Shown here: positions 15,666 through 24,225 of the stretch, one piece after another
Layout of the letters: each line of letters starts with the position of its first letter
Position numbering within the stretch: position 1 is the stretch's first letter
Assembly (NCBI GenBank): GCA_022449325.1
Contig: JAKUSK010000001.1
Span: forward strand, 1-28,382
DNA length: 28,382 nt
Source of the DNA: Nitrososphaerales archaeon
GTDB taxonomy: Archaea > Thermoproteota > Nitrososphaeria > Nitrososphaerales > UBA57
Direction of reading: 5' to 3'
The notes under the pieces: generated by a model
What the model was told of the DNA's origin: nothing
The model's input: only the letters and a program-made list of their open reading frames with translations
Databases searched by the model: none
Program-made: the position numbers and the translations under genes

Positions 15666-17474
15666 CTATAATCCTTCTGTTACTGAATATATCTCTCTTA
15701 ATTGATCTACGATAGCATTAATATCAATAATCAATCTACGTAATTCATCATATTTCTTGTCATCACTTTCAATTATTTCCATCTTTGTAAGTTTTTCAGC
15801 TTCTGCTATTTTTTGATTGAGTTTTCGTGAATCCATTTTAGGTATAATTAATTGTTTTTGTACCTTTTTTCCTCGATAGGCTGCCCTTTCTGCAGTATTG
15901 AGTAACTCTACCACATTCTTTTTCTTACTATCATCATACGCATATTTGTCTGCATTATCCATAGCTTCTTTAACCGATGTTTCTTTTACATCCAGGCGAT
16001 TTTCTATCGTTATTTCTTTTGATGCGCCACTAGAAGTTTCTCTTGCAGAAACATTAAGAACTCCATTTGCATCAATGTCAAAGTTCACCACTATTTGAGG
16101 AACTCCTCTTTCTCTCTCTGGTATTCCTGCTAATGTGAAATTTCCTATCAAAGTATTATCCTTTGTCATTATTCTCTCTCCTTGAACTATCTTTACACCT
16201 ACTGAGTTTTGATTATCTTTTGATGTAGTGAAAATCTGTTGCCTGGAAATTGGAATAGGACTATTTCGTCTAATTAATCTCTGTACAGTTCCTGGAGCTG
16301 TACCTACACCTAAAGTCAATGGAGTCACGTCTACCATTTCGTATGATAGTTTTCCTTGTAATATTGCAGCATTGATTGCAGCGCCATTTGCAACACAAGA
16401 CATTGGATCTAATCCTCCTTCCGCAGCAGTTTGCATATAGTCTTCTACTATTTTCCTTACAAGTGGCATACGCGTTTGTCCTCCAATCAATATCAATTTA
16501 TCAATTCCTTCAGTTCCTAATCGTGAATCAAATAAAACTGTCTTTATTGTGTCTTCAACACGTTTGACTACGGGCATGGATAGTTTTTCTAATTCTTCCT
16601 GCGATAATGTATATTCAAAAGTTGAATCATCATCGGGAAATATTTCACCCATTTCAATATCTGCTGCTAAATGATAAGATAAATGAATCTTTGCTTCTTC
16701 CGCAGCAAGTTTCAATCTTGCTTCTGTAGAAGGATCATCCACTTCTTTGTTGTATTTTTCTTTTATCAATTCTTTAAGTCGATTTACAATTACTTGATCA
16801 ATGTCAGTTCCTCCTGTACGTGTATCTCCACTTGTAGCGATTACTTTGAACTTGTCATTTTCTAATAACATAGTAGTTACATCGTGCGTTCCTCCGCCAA
16901 ACGTAAAGACCATGATATTCATTTTATCTTTATGAGTAATCTTGTCTAATCCATAAGCTAAACATGCTGCAGTTGGCTCATTAACAATTCGTATTACGTT
17001 TAATCCTGCTAATCTGCCAGCATCTATTGTTGATTGTCTTTGCGCATCGTTAAAATATGCTGGAACTGTTATTATCGCATCTTTTATCTCCTTTTCATTC
17101 AAGAACGTTTCAGATTCAGTTTTTATTTTTTTAAGTATGTATGAAGAAATCTGTTCGGGGGTATATTTATCACCGTCAACTTCTACCGTTTCTTTGGTTC
17201 CCATTTTTCTTTTTATTTCAAGAATTGTATTTTGGGGATTGCTTACATACTTATTTTTTGCTGGTATGCCTACTAGAATTTCATCAGATTTTTTATTAAT
17301 ATAAACAATTGAGGGAAACATTTTCTCTACTGAGTCAGACATCTTATTGTCTGAACTTTTTATCACCTTTATTTCATCATTGTGATATACCGCAGCGGCG
17401 GAATTTGTTGTACCTAAATCTATTCCAAGTATATATCCGTCTTTGTTGATTACTTCTTTGTTATTTTTTTCCAA
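15666..17474 (-). CDS. DnaK-family (Hsp70) chaperone with altered phosphate loop
   Basis: An ATP-dependent chaperone of about 602 residues with both domains. ATPase-domain landmarks are GIDLGTTNS (Asp19), EIKRKMG with the catalytic-type Lys, ITVPAYFND, NEPTAACLAYGLDK and GGQTRMPLV. The substrate domain starts around VDVTPLTLGVGT and includes IPERERGVPQI and NGVLNVSARE. One key site differs: the usual DLGGGTFD is TFGGGTHD (about 191-198), so the Asp equivalent to E. coli DnaK Asp194 is Thr and the Phe is His. The C-terminal lid is short, without a GGMP-rich tail. No grpE or dnaJ lies beside it. The start is TTG at 17474, with a TATA-like ATTTATTAAC about 28 bases upstream. It may be a specialised paralog. 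Confidence 0.88.
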   Translation of the reverse strand: MEKNNKEVINKDGYILGIDLGTTNSAAAVYHNDEIKVIKSSDNKMSDSVEKMFPSIVYINKKSDEILVGIPAKNKYVSNPQNTILEIKRKMGTKETVEVDGDKYTPEQISSYILKKIKTESETFLNEKEIKDAIITVPAYFNDAQRQSTIDAGRLAGLNVIRIVNEPTAACLAYGLDKITHKDKMNIMVFTFGGGTHDVTTMLLENDKFKVIATSGDTRTGGTDIDQVIVNRLKELIKEKYNKEVDDPSTEARLKLAAEEAKIHLSYHLAADIEMGEIFPDDDSTFEYTLSQEELEKLSMPVVKRVEDTIKTVLFDSRLGTEGIDKLILIGGQTRMPLVRKIVEDYMQTAAEGGLDPMSCVANGAAINAAILQGKLSYEMVDVTPLTLGVGTAPGTVQRLIRRNSPIPISRQQIFTTSKDNQNSVGVKIVQGERIMTKDNTLIGNFTLAGIPERERGVPQIVVNFDIDANGVLNVSARETSSGASKEITIENRLDVKETSVKEAMDNADKYAYDDSKKKNVVELLNTAERAAYRGKKVQKQLIIPKMDSRKLNQKIAEAEKLTKMEIIESDDKKYDELRRLIIDINAIVDQLREIYSVTEGL

Positions 17475-17536
17475 TCTATACTATATTTTTTTTGTTTTTG
17501 TTAATAAATATTTTGTAAATTTCCGTTTCTTAAAGT

Positions 17537-17893
17537 CTATTCTGACACTTGTTCTTGCTCTAAATAGTCATCTTTTACGTATTCGTAGCACTCAAAACAG
17601 TATTGATAGCCATTAATAAAGTGAGTTGTATCTGCAAAGGAGAGAATCTGCTTCCTACATCTACTACATGTGGTCCACGCCTCGTCAAATTGTCTTGGAT
17701 TAATGCCTTGTCTTGTTACTGCTTCATTCCTGTCTTCTCTAGGAAATTTATTATCTTTCTTTTTGTTTAATTTCTTTAGTTTTATTTTTTTTACTTTCTT
17801 TCCCTTTTCTTCTTCCTTAGATTCTGATTCATTAGAATCTTCAACTTGTTCCTTTATTTCTTCATTTTCTGTCTCATTATTCTGTTCTGTCAA
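17537..17893 (-). CDS. Small highly charged protein with C-terminal zinc-ribbon-like CxxC pair
   Basis: I do not recognise a function for this 118-residue protein. Residues 1-30 are mostly Glu/Asn/Ser, 31-50 are strongly basic (many Lys), and the C-terminal part has Cys76-x2-Cys79 and Cys99-x2-Cys102, with GYQYCFECYEY around the second pair. Two CxxC knuckles about 20 residues apart suggest a zinc ribbon or treble clef that could bind nucleic acid or protein. The acidic/basic N-terminus should be disordered. The start is TTG at 17893 with an AT-rich TATA-like element about 28 bases upstream. It lies upstream of dnaK on the same strand but 62 bases away, so cotranscription is possible. Confidence 0.65.
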   Translation of the reverse strand: MTEQNNETENEEIKEQVEDSNESESKEEEKGKKVKKIKLKKLNKKKDNKFPREDRNEAVTRQGINPRQFDEAWTTCSRCRKQILSFADTTHFINGYQYCFECYEYVKDDYLEQEQVSE

Positions 17894-17980
17894 TCTTAAC
17901 TGTGATAATATGATAATTAGATATATTTTAACATATTCTAGAAGTTATATAAAATATTATTGTATTATGAGATTGATTAA
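17894..17980. promoter_or_regulatory. Divergent promoter region, zinc-ribbon gene / secreted-protein gene
   Basis: The 87-base spacer is extremely AT-rich. Plus-strand TTATATAAAATA (about 17945-17956) lies roughly 30 bases before the ATG at 17981. The minus-strand ATATATCTAATTATC region lies roughly 28 bases before the TTG at 17893. Both fit leaderless archaeal promoters. Confidence 0.45.
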
Positions 17981-19381
17981 ATGAAAGAAAACCAAATTAT
18001 TATTGTCTTATTCATAATTCTAGGATTATTTGCAGTATATTTCTTCTCTCAATCTAGCTTGTTCAATGAAGAAACAAACATGTCGGAACCTTCACCCTCA
18101 TTACTACAACCAATCAATCCCGAGGAATCTGAGATTTCTGTCAATTCTAATCAATCTGTTGAATCTCAACCAGTTATTAATCCTGATCCCATTATTGAGG
18201 AAGAAGTTATTTTAGTAGAGGATCCTGTTGTTAATCAAAATGACATTCCCAATCCAATAGATGAAACGCCTAAATCACAAACTTATTCTTGCCCAAAATC
18301 CAATTTCTCTCCACAGCCTAATTCATATTTGATTTATGATATCATTGGATTAGAACAACTTACTGTAGTATTTGGCGAAATATCTGGCAACGAAATTAAT
18401 ATCACACTATCTATAACTAATACTAATTCTACTTGGTTTATCGCCGACCTAGAATCACGAGCAATTATATATGGACCTGAAATTGTTGAGCAAACTATTG
18501 GAACTGTACCTTTATTCTGGTTGCCAATGTATTACAACGTTGGTGATACAATAACCAGTCTTGGCGATATTGAACTCAAAGCAGTCTCTGAAGATTCAAT
18601 GATGTTTGACAATCAGAATATTAATACACTCGTCGTTCAGGGTACCACTATTCAAAATAATGAAAACAACCGAACTGAAAGTATTATTACATCATATTAC
18701 GACAAAAATACTGGCATTCTTTTACAAATTAATGAACAAAGTTCTACATATGAAGGAGAAAATATTATTGACGAACAATCGATTAATATAATTAATGTAA
18801 TTGAAACAAATATTGATTTTACTAATTATTCTGTAGAATTGTTCTCACATGATATTAAATTTGAATTTAATTCATTTGTTATATATGAACATGATAACTT
18901 CAATTGGAAACTAGAATTTAATTTATTGGATGACTCCTCTGTTAATGTAACTGAAAGCAGAAGTTTCTTTGAAAATGAATGGGAAGTAATGAGATGGAGG
19001 ATAGTTGATCTAAACTGTTTAATTATAAAGGACGCGCATACCAATGCATTTAATCAAGATTCCCAAAATACTCCTTATCTTCTGGGAAAATCTTATGAAT
19101 TTCTTGTTAGGTCTGATCTTTCCATTGGAAATCATATATTTCCTGCATATGAAGATATTGGACTAGGACTAGATGTTTCCGTTTTTCGTATAATCGATGT
19201 TCGCGAATTCAATTATAATGGAGAAATCTTTAATGTTATTGTTGCCGAATCCGTTGGTGATAATGGTGTAGTTCGACGGTATTTCGACACCATTACTGGA
19301 ATAATGCTCCTTGAAGAATTTGAATATGAAGGAATTATAAAACCTATTCTTAGTTTAAAAGAAAGCGGGTTTAGTGACTAA
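17981..19381 (+). CDS. Membrane-anchored extracytoplasmic protein with a duplicated domain
   Basis: A 466-residue protein of unknown function. Residues about 5-24 (IIIVLFIILGLFAVYFF core) form one N-terminal membrane anchor or uncleaved signal. Residues about 30-95 are a Pro/Glu/Asn-rich linker. Two beta-rich domains follow, about 100-270 and 275-460. Both end in a matching element: YYDKNTGILLQI in the first and YFDTITGIMLLEEF in the second, each preceded by a V(x)GD-type segment, which points to internal duplication. The chain is rich in Asn and Ser/Thr (NIT, NVT and similar sequons), suiting archaeal N-glycosylation outside the cell. No enzyme motif is visible. It is 75 bases before the flavoprotein gene. 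Confidence 0.75.
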   Translation: MKENQIIIVLFIILGLFAVYFFSQSSLFNEETNMSEPSPSLLQPINPEESEISVNSNQSVESQPVINPDPIIEEEVILVEDPVVNQNDIPNPIDETPKSQTYSCPKSNFSPQPNSYLIYDIIGLEQLTVVFGEISGNEINITLSITNTNSTWFIADLESRAIIYGPEIVEQTIGTVPLFWLPMYYNVGDTITSLGDIELKAVSEDSMMFDNQNINTLVVQGTTIQNNENNRTESIITSYYDKNTGILLQINEQSSTYEGENIIDEQSINIINVIETNIDFTNYSVELFSHDIKFEFNSFVIYEHDNFNWKLEFNLLDDSSVNVTESRSFFENEWEVMRWRIVDLNCLIIKDAHTNAFNQDSQNTPYLLGKSYEFLVRSDLSIGNHIFPAYEDIGLGLDVSVFRIIDVREFNYNGEIFNVIVAESVGDNGVVRRYFDTITGIMLLEEFEYEGIIKPILSLKESGFSD

Positions 19382-19398
19382 CTCCAATTTTTGATATA

Positions 19399-19417
19399 TT
19401 TCTCATAAAGCGAGAAA
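19399..19417. repeat. Inverted repeat upstream of the flavoprotein gene
   Basis: TTTCTC (19399-19404) and GAGAAA (19412-19417) flank a seven-base spacer, 18 bases after the stop of the secreted-protein gene. It could be a small terminator hairpin or an operator overlapping the putative TATA element (TTTAAGTAAT just downstream). There is no strong T run after it. Confidence 0.35.
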
Positions 19418-19456
19418 TTTAAGTAATCGTACCTAGTAAGATAATTCGATTAATAA

Positions 19457-20914
19457 TTGCCAAGAGATTATGATGTAATTGTTGCGGGTGGTGGAATGAC
19501 CGGTTTAATTACCGCTACATCAATCGCTAAATTCACTAAACAAAATAAGAGAATTCTTGTTATAGATCGAAATGACGAAGTTAATCCTGCTCGAAAAAAT
19601 ATCTCTGGTTGGACTTGTGGGGATGCCGTAAGTAAACGTAGTATTGATTTCTATTCCAAAGAGGTTGGAATAACATATGAACAACCTGAGTTGGAGCATA
19701 AAGTCAAAGGCGTAGTTGCTTTCTCTCCAGATCGTGAAACAAAAGTATCATTTGATGGAGAAGGTTATGTTCTTAATCGTAAAGTCTTAGGATTACGTCA
19801 AGTTGAAGATGCAAAAAAACTTGGAGTTGAATTTCTCTTTGAAACCGAATCAGAAAAACTTCTGTCAGAAAATGGTTATATCACGGGAGTAGAAATTCTT
19901 GATAAAGATAAAAAACGAAAGACTCTTACTGCTAACGTTGTTGTAGATGCTACAGGTTCTGCATCGAAACTTCGACAAAATCTTCCTCTTGCAAATTCAT
20001 TCATGGAAAAACAAATTGATCGCGAAAATGACATGGAAACTACTGGAAGATATATCTTGGAATTCGATAGTGGTGAAACTGACATATCACTTTACGACAA
20101 AGACTATTGTATTATTCATCTTAATCAAGATATTGCCCCTGGAGGTTATGCTTGGGTGTTTCCAAAATCTGAAAATAAAGTTAATATTGGCCTTGGCGTT
20201 CAAAAGAAACGACTTGTTACACGTAACCAAAGACTAGGTAAAAATGATACTCTTCAAAGTTTGATAGATGAATATATCAGTTCTAATACTTCAATTAAAA
20301 ATTATAAAATATCTACTGATGTAGACGATTCCGGTAACACTCGAGGAAATTGGCAAGTTCCTGTAAGAAGACAAAATGATTGTATGGTTGAAAACGGCTA
20401 TGTAATTGTCGGTGACGCAGCTTGGCTTCCACGACCTATTGACGCTGGTGGAATAGGACCTGGAATATTCGCTAGTGTTATAGCTGGTAAAACCATTGCT
20501 AATGCACTGGAAGCTGAAGATTACAGTCAAAACAGTTTATGGAACTATAACACTGAATATGTCAGAAATTATGGTTATCAAATGGCAAGTTTTGAAATAC
20601 TACGTAGATTCTTACAAATCGTATTAAACGAAAAAATCAGTTACGGTATGAAACATTTTCTCTCTGCTGACGACGTAGAAAAAATTACTTCACGAGAACA
20701 TCCAAGTTTTGATAAAGTAAATATGTTTAATCCTTTGATGCTTTATAAAATTCTTACACATTGGAATCTTGCAAAAGAATTACGTTATACTGCAACAAAA
20801 AGTAATGCCCTTGTTACACATAGTCAAAACTATCCAGAATCTCCAGAAAGTTTTCCAGAATGGCAAAATAAATTACATTTACTTCTCAATGATGCTTACA
20901 GTCGCTTTTCTTAA
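19457..20914 (+). CDS. Geranylgeranyl reductase family FAD-dependent oxidoreductase
   Basis: A 485-residue flavoprotein that probably saturates double bonds of isoprenoid chains, as in archaeal membrane lipids or quinones. The N-terminal FAD-binding motif is VIVAGGGMTG (about 8-16). The family signature PGGYAWVFP lies in mid-protein, and the second FAD motif VGDAAWLPRPIDAGGIGPG follows near residue 320. The start is the TTG at 19457, giving MPRDYDVIVAGG, the usual N-terminus; no ATG or GTG is closer to the motif. The long C-terminal tail (about 100 residues) is helical. Its 3' end overlaps the convergent acyl-CoA ligase gene by four bases. Digeranylgeranylglycerophospholipid reductase is the closest role I can suggest, but the family is broad. 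Confidence 0.83.
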   Translation: MPRDYDVIVAGGGMTGLITATSIAKFTKQNKRILVIDRNDEVNPARKNISGWTCGDAVSKRSIDFYSKEVGITYEQPELEHKVKGVVAFSPDRETKVSFDGEGYVLNRKVLGLRQVEDAKKLGVEFLFETESEKLLSENGYITGVEILDKDKKRKTLTANVVVDATGSASKLRQNLPLANSFMEKQIDRENDMETTGRYILEFDSGETDISLYDKDYCIIHLNQDIAPGGYAWVFPKSENKVNIGLGVQKKRLVTRNQRLGKNDTLQSLIDEYISSNTSIKNYKISTDVDDSGNTRGNWQVPVRRQNDCMVENGYVIVGDAAWLPRPIDAGGIGPGIFASVIAGKTIANALEAEDYSQNSLWNYNTEYVRNYGYQMASFEILRRFLQIVLNEKISYGMKHFLSADDVEKITSREHPSFDKVNMFNPLMLYKILTHWNLAKELRYTATKSNALVTHSQNYPESPESFPEWQNKLHLLLNDAYSRFS

Positions 20915-22584
20915 TTTTTTAATTCTTTTCGTAAAATCTTTCCTATCAAACTCTTTGGAAGTTCATCTCTGAATTCTATCTCTTTAGGAACTTTATACCC
21001 TGTTAATTTTGTTCTACAAAATTCAATTAATTCTTCTTCAGTTGCATTCTTTCCCTCTTTAAAAACTACAAATGCTTTAATATATTCGGATAAATCTTTG
21101 TTTTTTATACCTACTGCAGCAGCTTCTAGTACATTTTCATTCTCATACAGTACATCTTCTACATCTCTTGGATATACATTAAATCCTCCTACTTTGATCA
21201 TATCTTTTTTACGATCTACAATGTAAAAATAACCTTCGTCATCCATTTTTCCAATATCTCCGGTTAACAGCCAGCCATCTTTTATCATATTATCTGTTTC
21301 TTCTTTGTTCTCCCAATATCCATTCATTACTATGGGTCCCTTTATTGCAATCTCGCCAATCTCATTTGTTCCCATAAATTGTTTATGATTTTCACTATTT
21401 ACTATGGCAACATCGCACATAGGTAGTGGAACTCCTATCGACCCTACTTTTGCGAGATTCATATCGTGAATTGGGTTAAAAGTTACTGCTCCTGTGGTCT
21501 CACTTAATCCATATAATTCGACTAAAGGAGATTTTGATTTCTCAACAAATTGTTTTACTACTGCTTCTGGTAATGCCATTGCCGCCGCAAACGAAATTCT
21601 AAGAGAGGATAATTTAGCGTTTTTCATACTTGAATGATCAATTAATCTTGTAAACATAGTCGTAACTCCTGGAAATATTGTGATTTTATTCTTCTCAATT
21701 GTTTTTAGTACTTGCTTCTCTTCAAAACTAGGTAAAAGTACTACTTTACCTCCTGATTTCATCATAATCATCTGACCTATGAATCCAAATATGTGGAATA
21801 ATGGTAGAACAATTAAAGCAGTATCTTCTTTTTCTCTTAATTTTACCCATTCACAGACCATTTCTACTTCTGTAATGATATTTTTGTGAGTCAACATAGC
21901 ACCTTTAGCCTTTCCAGTCGTTCCTCCAGTATACTGCAACGCTGCAATATCACCTGTTGACGTTACATCCTTTGGCCTTGTATTCTCTCCTGAATTTAAT
22001 ACTTCCATGAAATCTATTGTATTATCGAAGCTTCTTTTCTTTACTTTAACAAATGCTAAGCGCTTCTTTATACCTGGAAGAAATTCTGTAACACTTGTTG
22101 TAATTACCTTTTCAACGTCTAGACTGCCTCGCGTTTCATTAAATCCTTGATATAAATCTCTCTTAATTGGTTTTTTTACTAAATCCGTACATGCAATTAC
22201 AATTTTCGGTTTTGCATCACGTAATTGCGATTCAATTTCTGTTGACGTATAAAGAAAATTAGTACCGACTGAAATTGCTCCCGCTTTTAAAATTCCGTAT
22301 AAAGCAATTGGAAATTGGGGAATATTCGGTAATAGAAGCGCAACACGATCTCCTTTTTTTACTCCAAGTTTTATTAACGCATTTGCAAATTTATTTGAAA
22401 GATCATTAATTTCATTGTAGGTAAAACTAGTTCCATTATATTCATAAGCTATTTGGTTCGAATACTTTTTACAAATATCATCTATATAATCTCCAAAAGT
22501 TACATCTGGTACGTTGATATCAAATTTCAATCCATCTGGATATTTATTTAACCAGATTCTCCCCTGTTCTGCAGTTTCCGACAT
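20911..22584 (-). CDS. AMP-forming acyl-CoA synthetase (long/medium-chain type)
   Basis: This enzyme adenylates a carboxylic acid and passes it to CoA. The 557-residue protein shows the phosphate loop YTGGTTGKAKGAMLTH, the A5 motif YGLSETTGAVTF, the hinge TGDIGKMDDEGYFYIVDRKKDMIKVGG (given here in two overlapping blocks: TGDIGKMDDEGYFYI and VDRKKDMIKVGG), and the C-terminal catalytic Lys in PKSLIGKILRKEL. The N-terminal region aligns with bacterial FadD-like ligases. The substrate is not readable from sequence; fatty or short branched acids are likely. In a presumed heterotroph it could open beta-oxidation or acid uptake. A TATA-like ATTAAGAATTAC lies about 25 bases upstream of the ATG. It ends convergently with the flavoprotein gene. 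Confidence 0.88.
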   Translation of the reverse strand: MSETAEQGRIWLNKYPDGLKFDINVPDVTFGDYIDDICKKYSNQIAYEYNGTSFTYNEINDLSNKFANALIKLGVKKGDRVALLLPNIPQFPIALYGILKAGAISVGTNFLYTSTEIESQLRDAKPKIVIACTDLVKKPIKRDLYQGFNETRGSLDVEKVITTSVTEFLPGIKKRLAFVKVKKRSFDNTIDFMEVLNSGENTRPKDVTSTGDIAALQYTGGTTGKAKGAMLTHKNIITEVEMVCEWVKLREKEDTALIVLPLFHIFGFIGQMIMMKSGGKVVLLPSFEEKQVLKTIEKNKITIFPGVTTMFTRLIDHSSMKNAKLSSLRISFAAAMALPEAVVKQFVEKSKSPLVELYGLSETTGAVTFNPIHDMNLAKVGSIGVPLPMCDVAIVNSENHKQFMGTNEIGEIAIKGPIVMNGYWENKEETDNMIKDGWLLTGDIGKMDDEGYFYIVDRKKDMIKVGGFNVYPRDVEDVLYENENVLEAAAVGIKNKDLSEYIKAFVVFKEGKNATEEELIEFCRTKLTGYKVPKEIEFRDELPKSLIGKILRKELKN

Positions 22585-22621
22585 CTATCGTATATTGAAT
22601 GTAATTCTTAATGAATCTTGT

Positions 22622-23635
22622 CTATTTCTTCCGTCTTTTTGAGCCTAAAATTCGTTTTGCACCCATATATGCAATTACCGAAGATACAAGTGTAGAAATA
22701 ATTAGAATACTCATTAATATAGGAAACATTGATGCTGGTTCAGGGATTATAGCAAAAACTGTAGCCAATGTATTAGGTACTAGTACTGCTGTACCTATTA
22801 CTGTTAACCAAAGAATTATTGTAGAAAGACGATTTGTAATGTTTGTTTGTATTACATTTACTCCGGTTGCTAGAACTTCAAGTACTTGTTCTGCTAATTG
22901 AATCTGTCTATCTAAATCTGCTAATATTATGTCAAATCTTGATAATATTTCATCTTTATCACTCAACATCTCGGGATCTCCATATCTAAGTGAATGTACT
23001 GTTGTATGAGTTGCCCATACTGCAGTCAAGAATGTAATTATTGATCTTTTTATATTTGACATCTCTTCTGCTATGTCTTTACTCATTGTCTTTTCATCAG
23101 TCATTTCGATTTCTAATGTCTGTGCTTTTTCAACTATTAATCTTAAAGTATCATAATTTCGTTCTGAAATTTCATCAATAATTCTGGCAAAAAGTATAGT
23201 TTGTCTATCGGCCCATAACTCTTTACTGTTTGGAAGTTTTTTCATTATTCCTTCTGCAAATCCCGAAAGACGAAGCAACTTCTCAGCTTCTTCATCATGA
23301 ATTGAAATTATTTTATCTCTTGCAATATAAATTAAAACTGATAATGAATTTACAGTACCTCCTGAAAACTTGATTAACGGAACTGTAATTCCTAATACAT
23401 CCCCCGCATCCTCATAATTCGAGTAATATCCTCCCAATACTGATGCAGGTTCTAATGGTATCCCAAATTCTTTAGCAATTTCTTTTGAACCTGTTTTTAC
23501 ATCATCTACAACACATTCTAACCACGATAACGAGTATTCGTCAATATTTGGTCTTATGTCACTAATACTGCTGACATTATCTCTTACTGGAACTCCATCT
23601 TTTGAAATTGCAGCAAGTTTCATTTTCTTTATCAT
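22622..23635 (-). CDS. CorA-like divalent cation transporter family protein lacking GMN
   Basis: A 337-residue protein with the CorA layout: a long soluble N-terminal domain rich in helices (about 1-265), then two C-terminal membrane helices (about 272-296 and 304-323) and a basic tail GSKRRKK. CorA channels carry GMN at the end of the first membrane helix. Here the corresponding hydrophobic stretch contains VPNT (about 286-289), followed by LATVFAI and the loop IPEPAS. PNT-type variants occur among archaeal CorA relatives, so it may transport a different ion or act differently. The neighbours (ligase, cupredoxin) do not indicate the substrate. The start was chosen as the first Met of the MIKKMKLAAIS segment. 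Confidence 0.75.
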   Translation of the reverse strand: MIKKMKLAAISKDGVPVRDNVSSISDIRPNIDEYSLSWLECVVDDVKTGSKEIAKEFGIPLEPASVLGGYYSNYEDAGDVLGITVPLIKFSGGTVNSLSVLIYIARDKIISIHDEEAEKLLRLSGFAEGIMKKLPNSKELWADRQTILFARIIDEISERNYDTLRLIVEKAQTLEIEMTDEKTMSKDIAEEMSNIKRSIITFLTAVWATHTTVHSLRYGDPEMLSDKDEILSRFDIILADLDRQIQLAEQVLEVLATGVNVIQTNITNRLSTIILWLTVIGTAVLVPNTLATVFAIIPEPASMFPILMSILIISTLVSSVIAYMGAKRILGSKRRKK

Positions 23636-23723
23636 CGTTATTCACTACATAATTATAATTTGTTATATATTATATTATTAACTATCAAAATCATCATTAT
23701 CTTGTTATTATAATTAATTGTAC

Positions 23724-23790
23724 GATGTCCGCATGATTCTTCATCCTCAAATGAGTCCAGATTGCCCGTCGATGCAACGGACACCACACA
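23724..23790. ncRNA. Candidate small structured RNA in AT-rich spacer
   Basis: In a 195-base spacer that is otherwise nearly all A and T, about 60 bases are roughly half G+C. The island is closed by an inverted repeat: TGTCCG-CAT (23726-23734) pairs with ATG-CAA-CGGACA (23772-23783), leaving a three-base bulge and an apical part that can fold further. On the minus strand a TTTTTAATA element lies about 25 bases before it; on the plus strand TATTATAATT lies just upstream, so direction is uncertain. It is not a tRNA, and I cannot place it as a C/D or H/ACA guide, though ACA follows the stem on both strands. No coding frame explains it. Confidence 0.4.
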
Positions 23791-23830
23791 AATACCTCTT
23801 AATACTGTACTATTAAAAATCCTTTCTAAA

Positions 23831-24181
23831 TTATTCTACAGTAATTCTTCCTTTCATATATGGATGTAAAGAACAATAGTAATGAAACTCTCCTTCTTCA
23901 CTAAATTCATAAGAAATTATTCCTAATGTATCCACATCTCTTGATAAATCTATATCTAATATTGAATTATTTTCTTTATTCTTACCCGTATCGGTTGTAA
24001 CATTATGTCCTTCCAAGTCCACATTAAACCAATGTACACTCGATCCTTTTTTTATTGTAATGTCTTCTGGTTGATAATCAAATCTATTAACTAAAATTAC
24101 TTTGTCACCTGCAAAATTAACAAAACCAATTATGAAAACAAGTGATAGTATTGCTACAGTAAAGAGAATTTCTTTTCTCAT
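23831..24181 (-). CDS. Membrane-anchored cupredoxin (plastocyanin-like blue copper protein)
   Basis: A 116-residue single-domain type 1 copper protein, probably an extracytoplasmic electron carrier. Residues about 5-24 form one N-terminal hydrophobic helix (signal or anchor). The copper ligands are His59 (in EGHNV) and Cys103, His106 and Met109 in the C-terminal loop YYCSLHPYMKG, with the C-x2-H-x2-M spacing of plastocyanin-like proteins. The preceding DYQPEDITIKKGSSVHWFN is the usual entry strand region. Blue copper proteins of this kind are abundant in Thaumarchaeota, which supports the taxonomic inference. A TATA-like AATTAAAAAAC lies about 28 bases before the ATG, so the gene is probably monocistronic. 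Confidence 0.9.
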   Translation of the reverse strand: MRKEILFTVAILSLVFIIGFVNFAGDKVILVNRFDYQPEDITIKKGSSVHWFNVDLEGHNVTTDTGKNKENNSILDIDLSRDVDTLGIISYEFSEEGEFHYYCSLHPYMKGRITVE

Positions 24182-24225
24182 ATTTCATAAATATCTTTAT
24201 TGTTTTTTAATTGCTCGATAATGAA

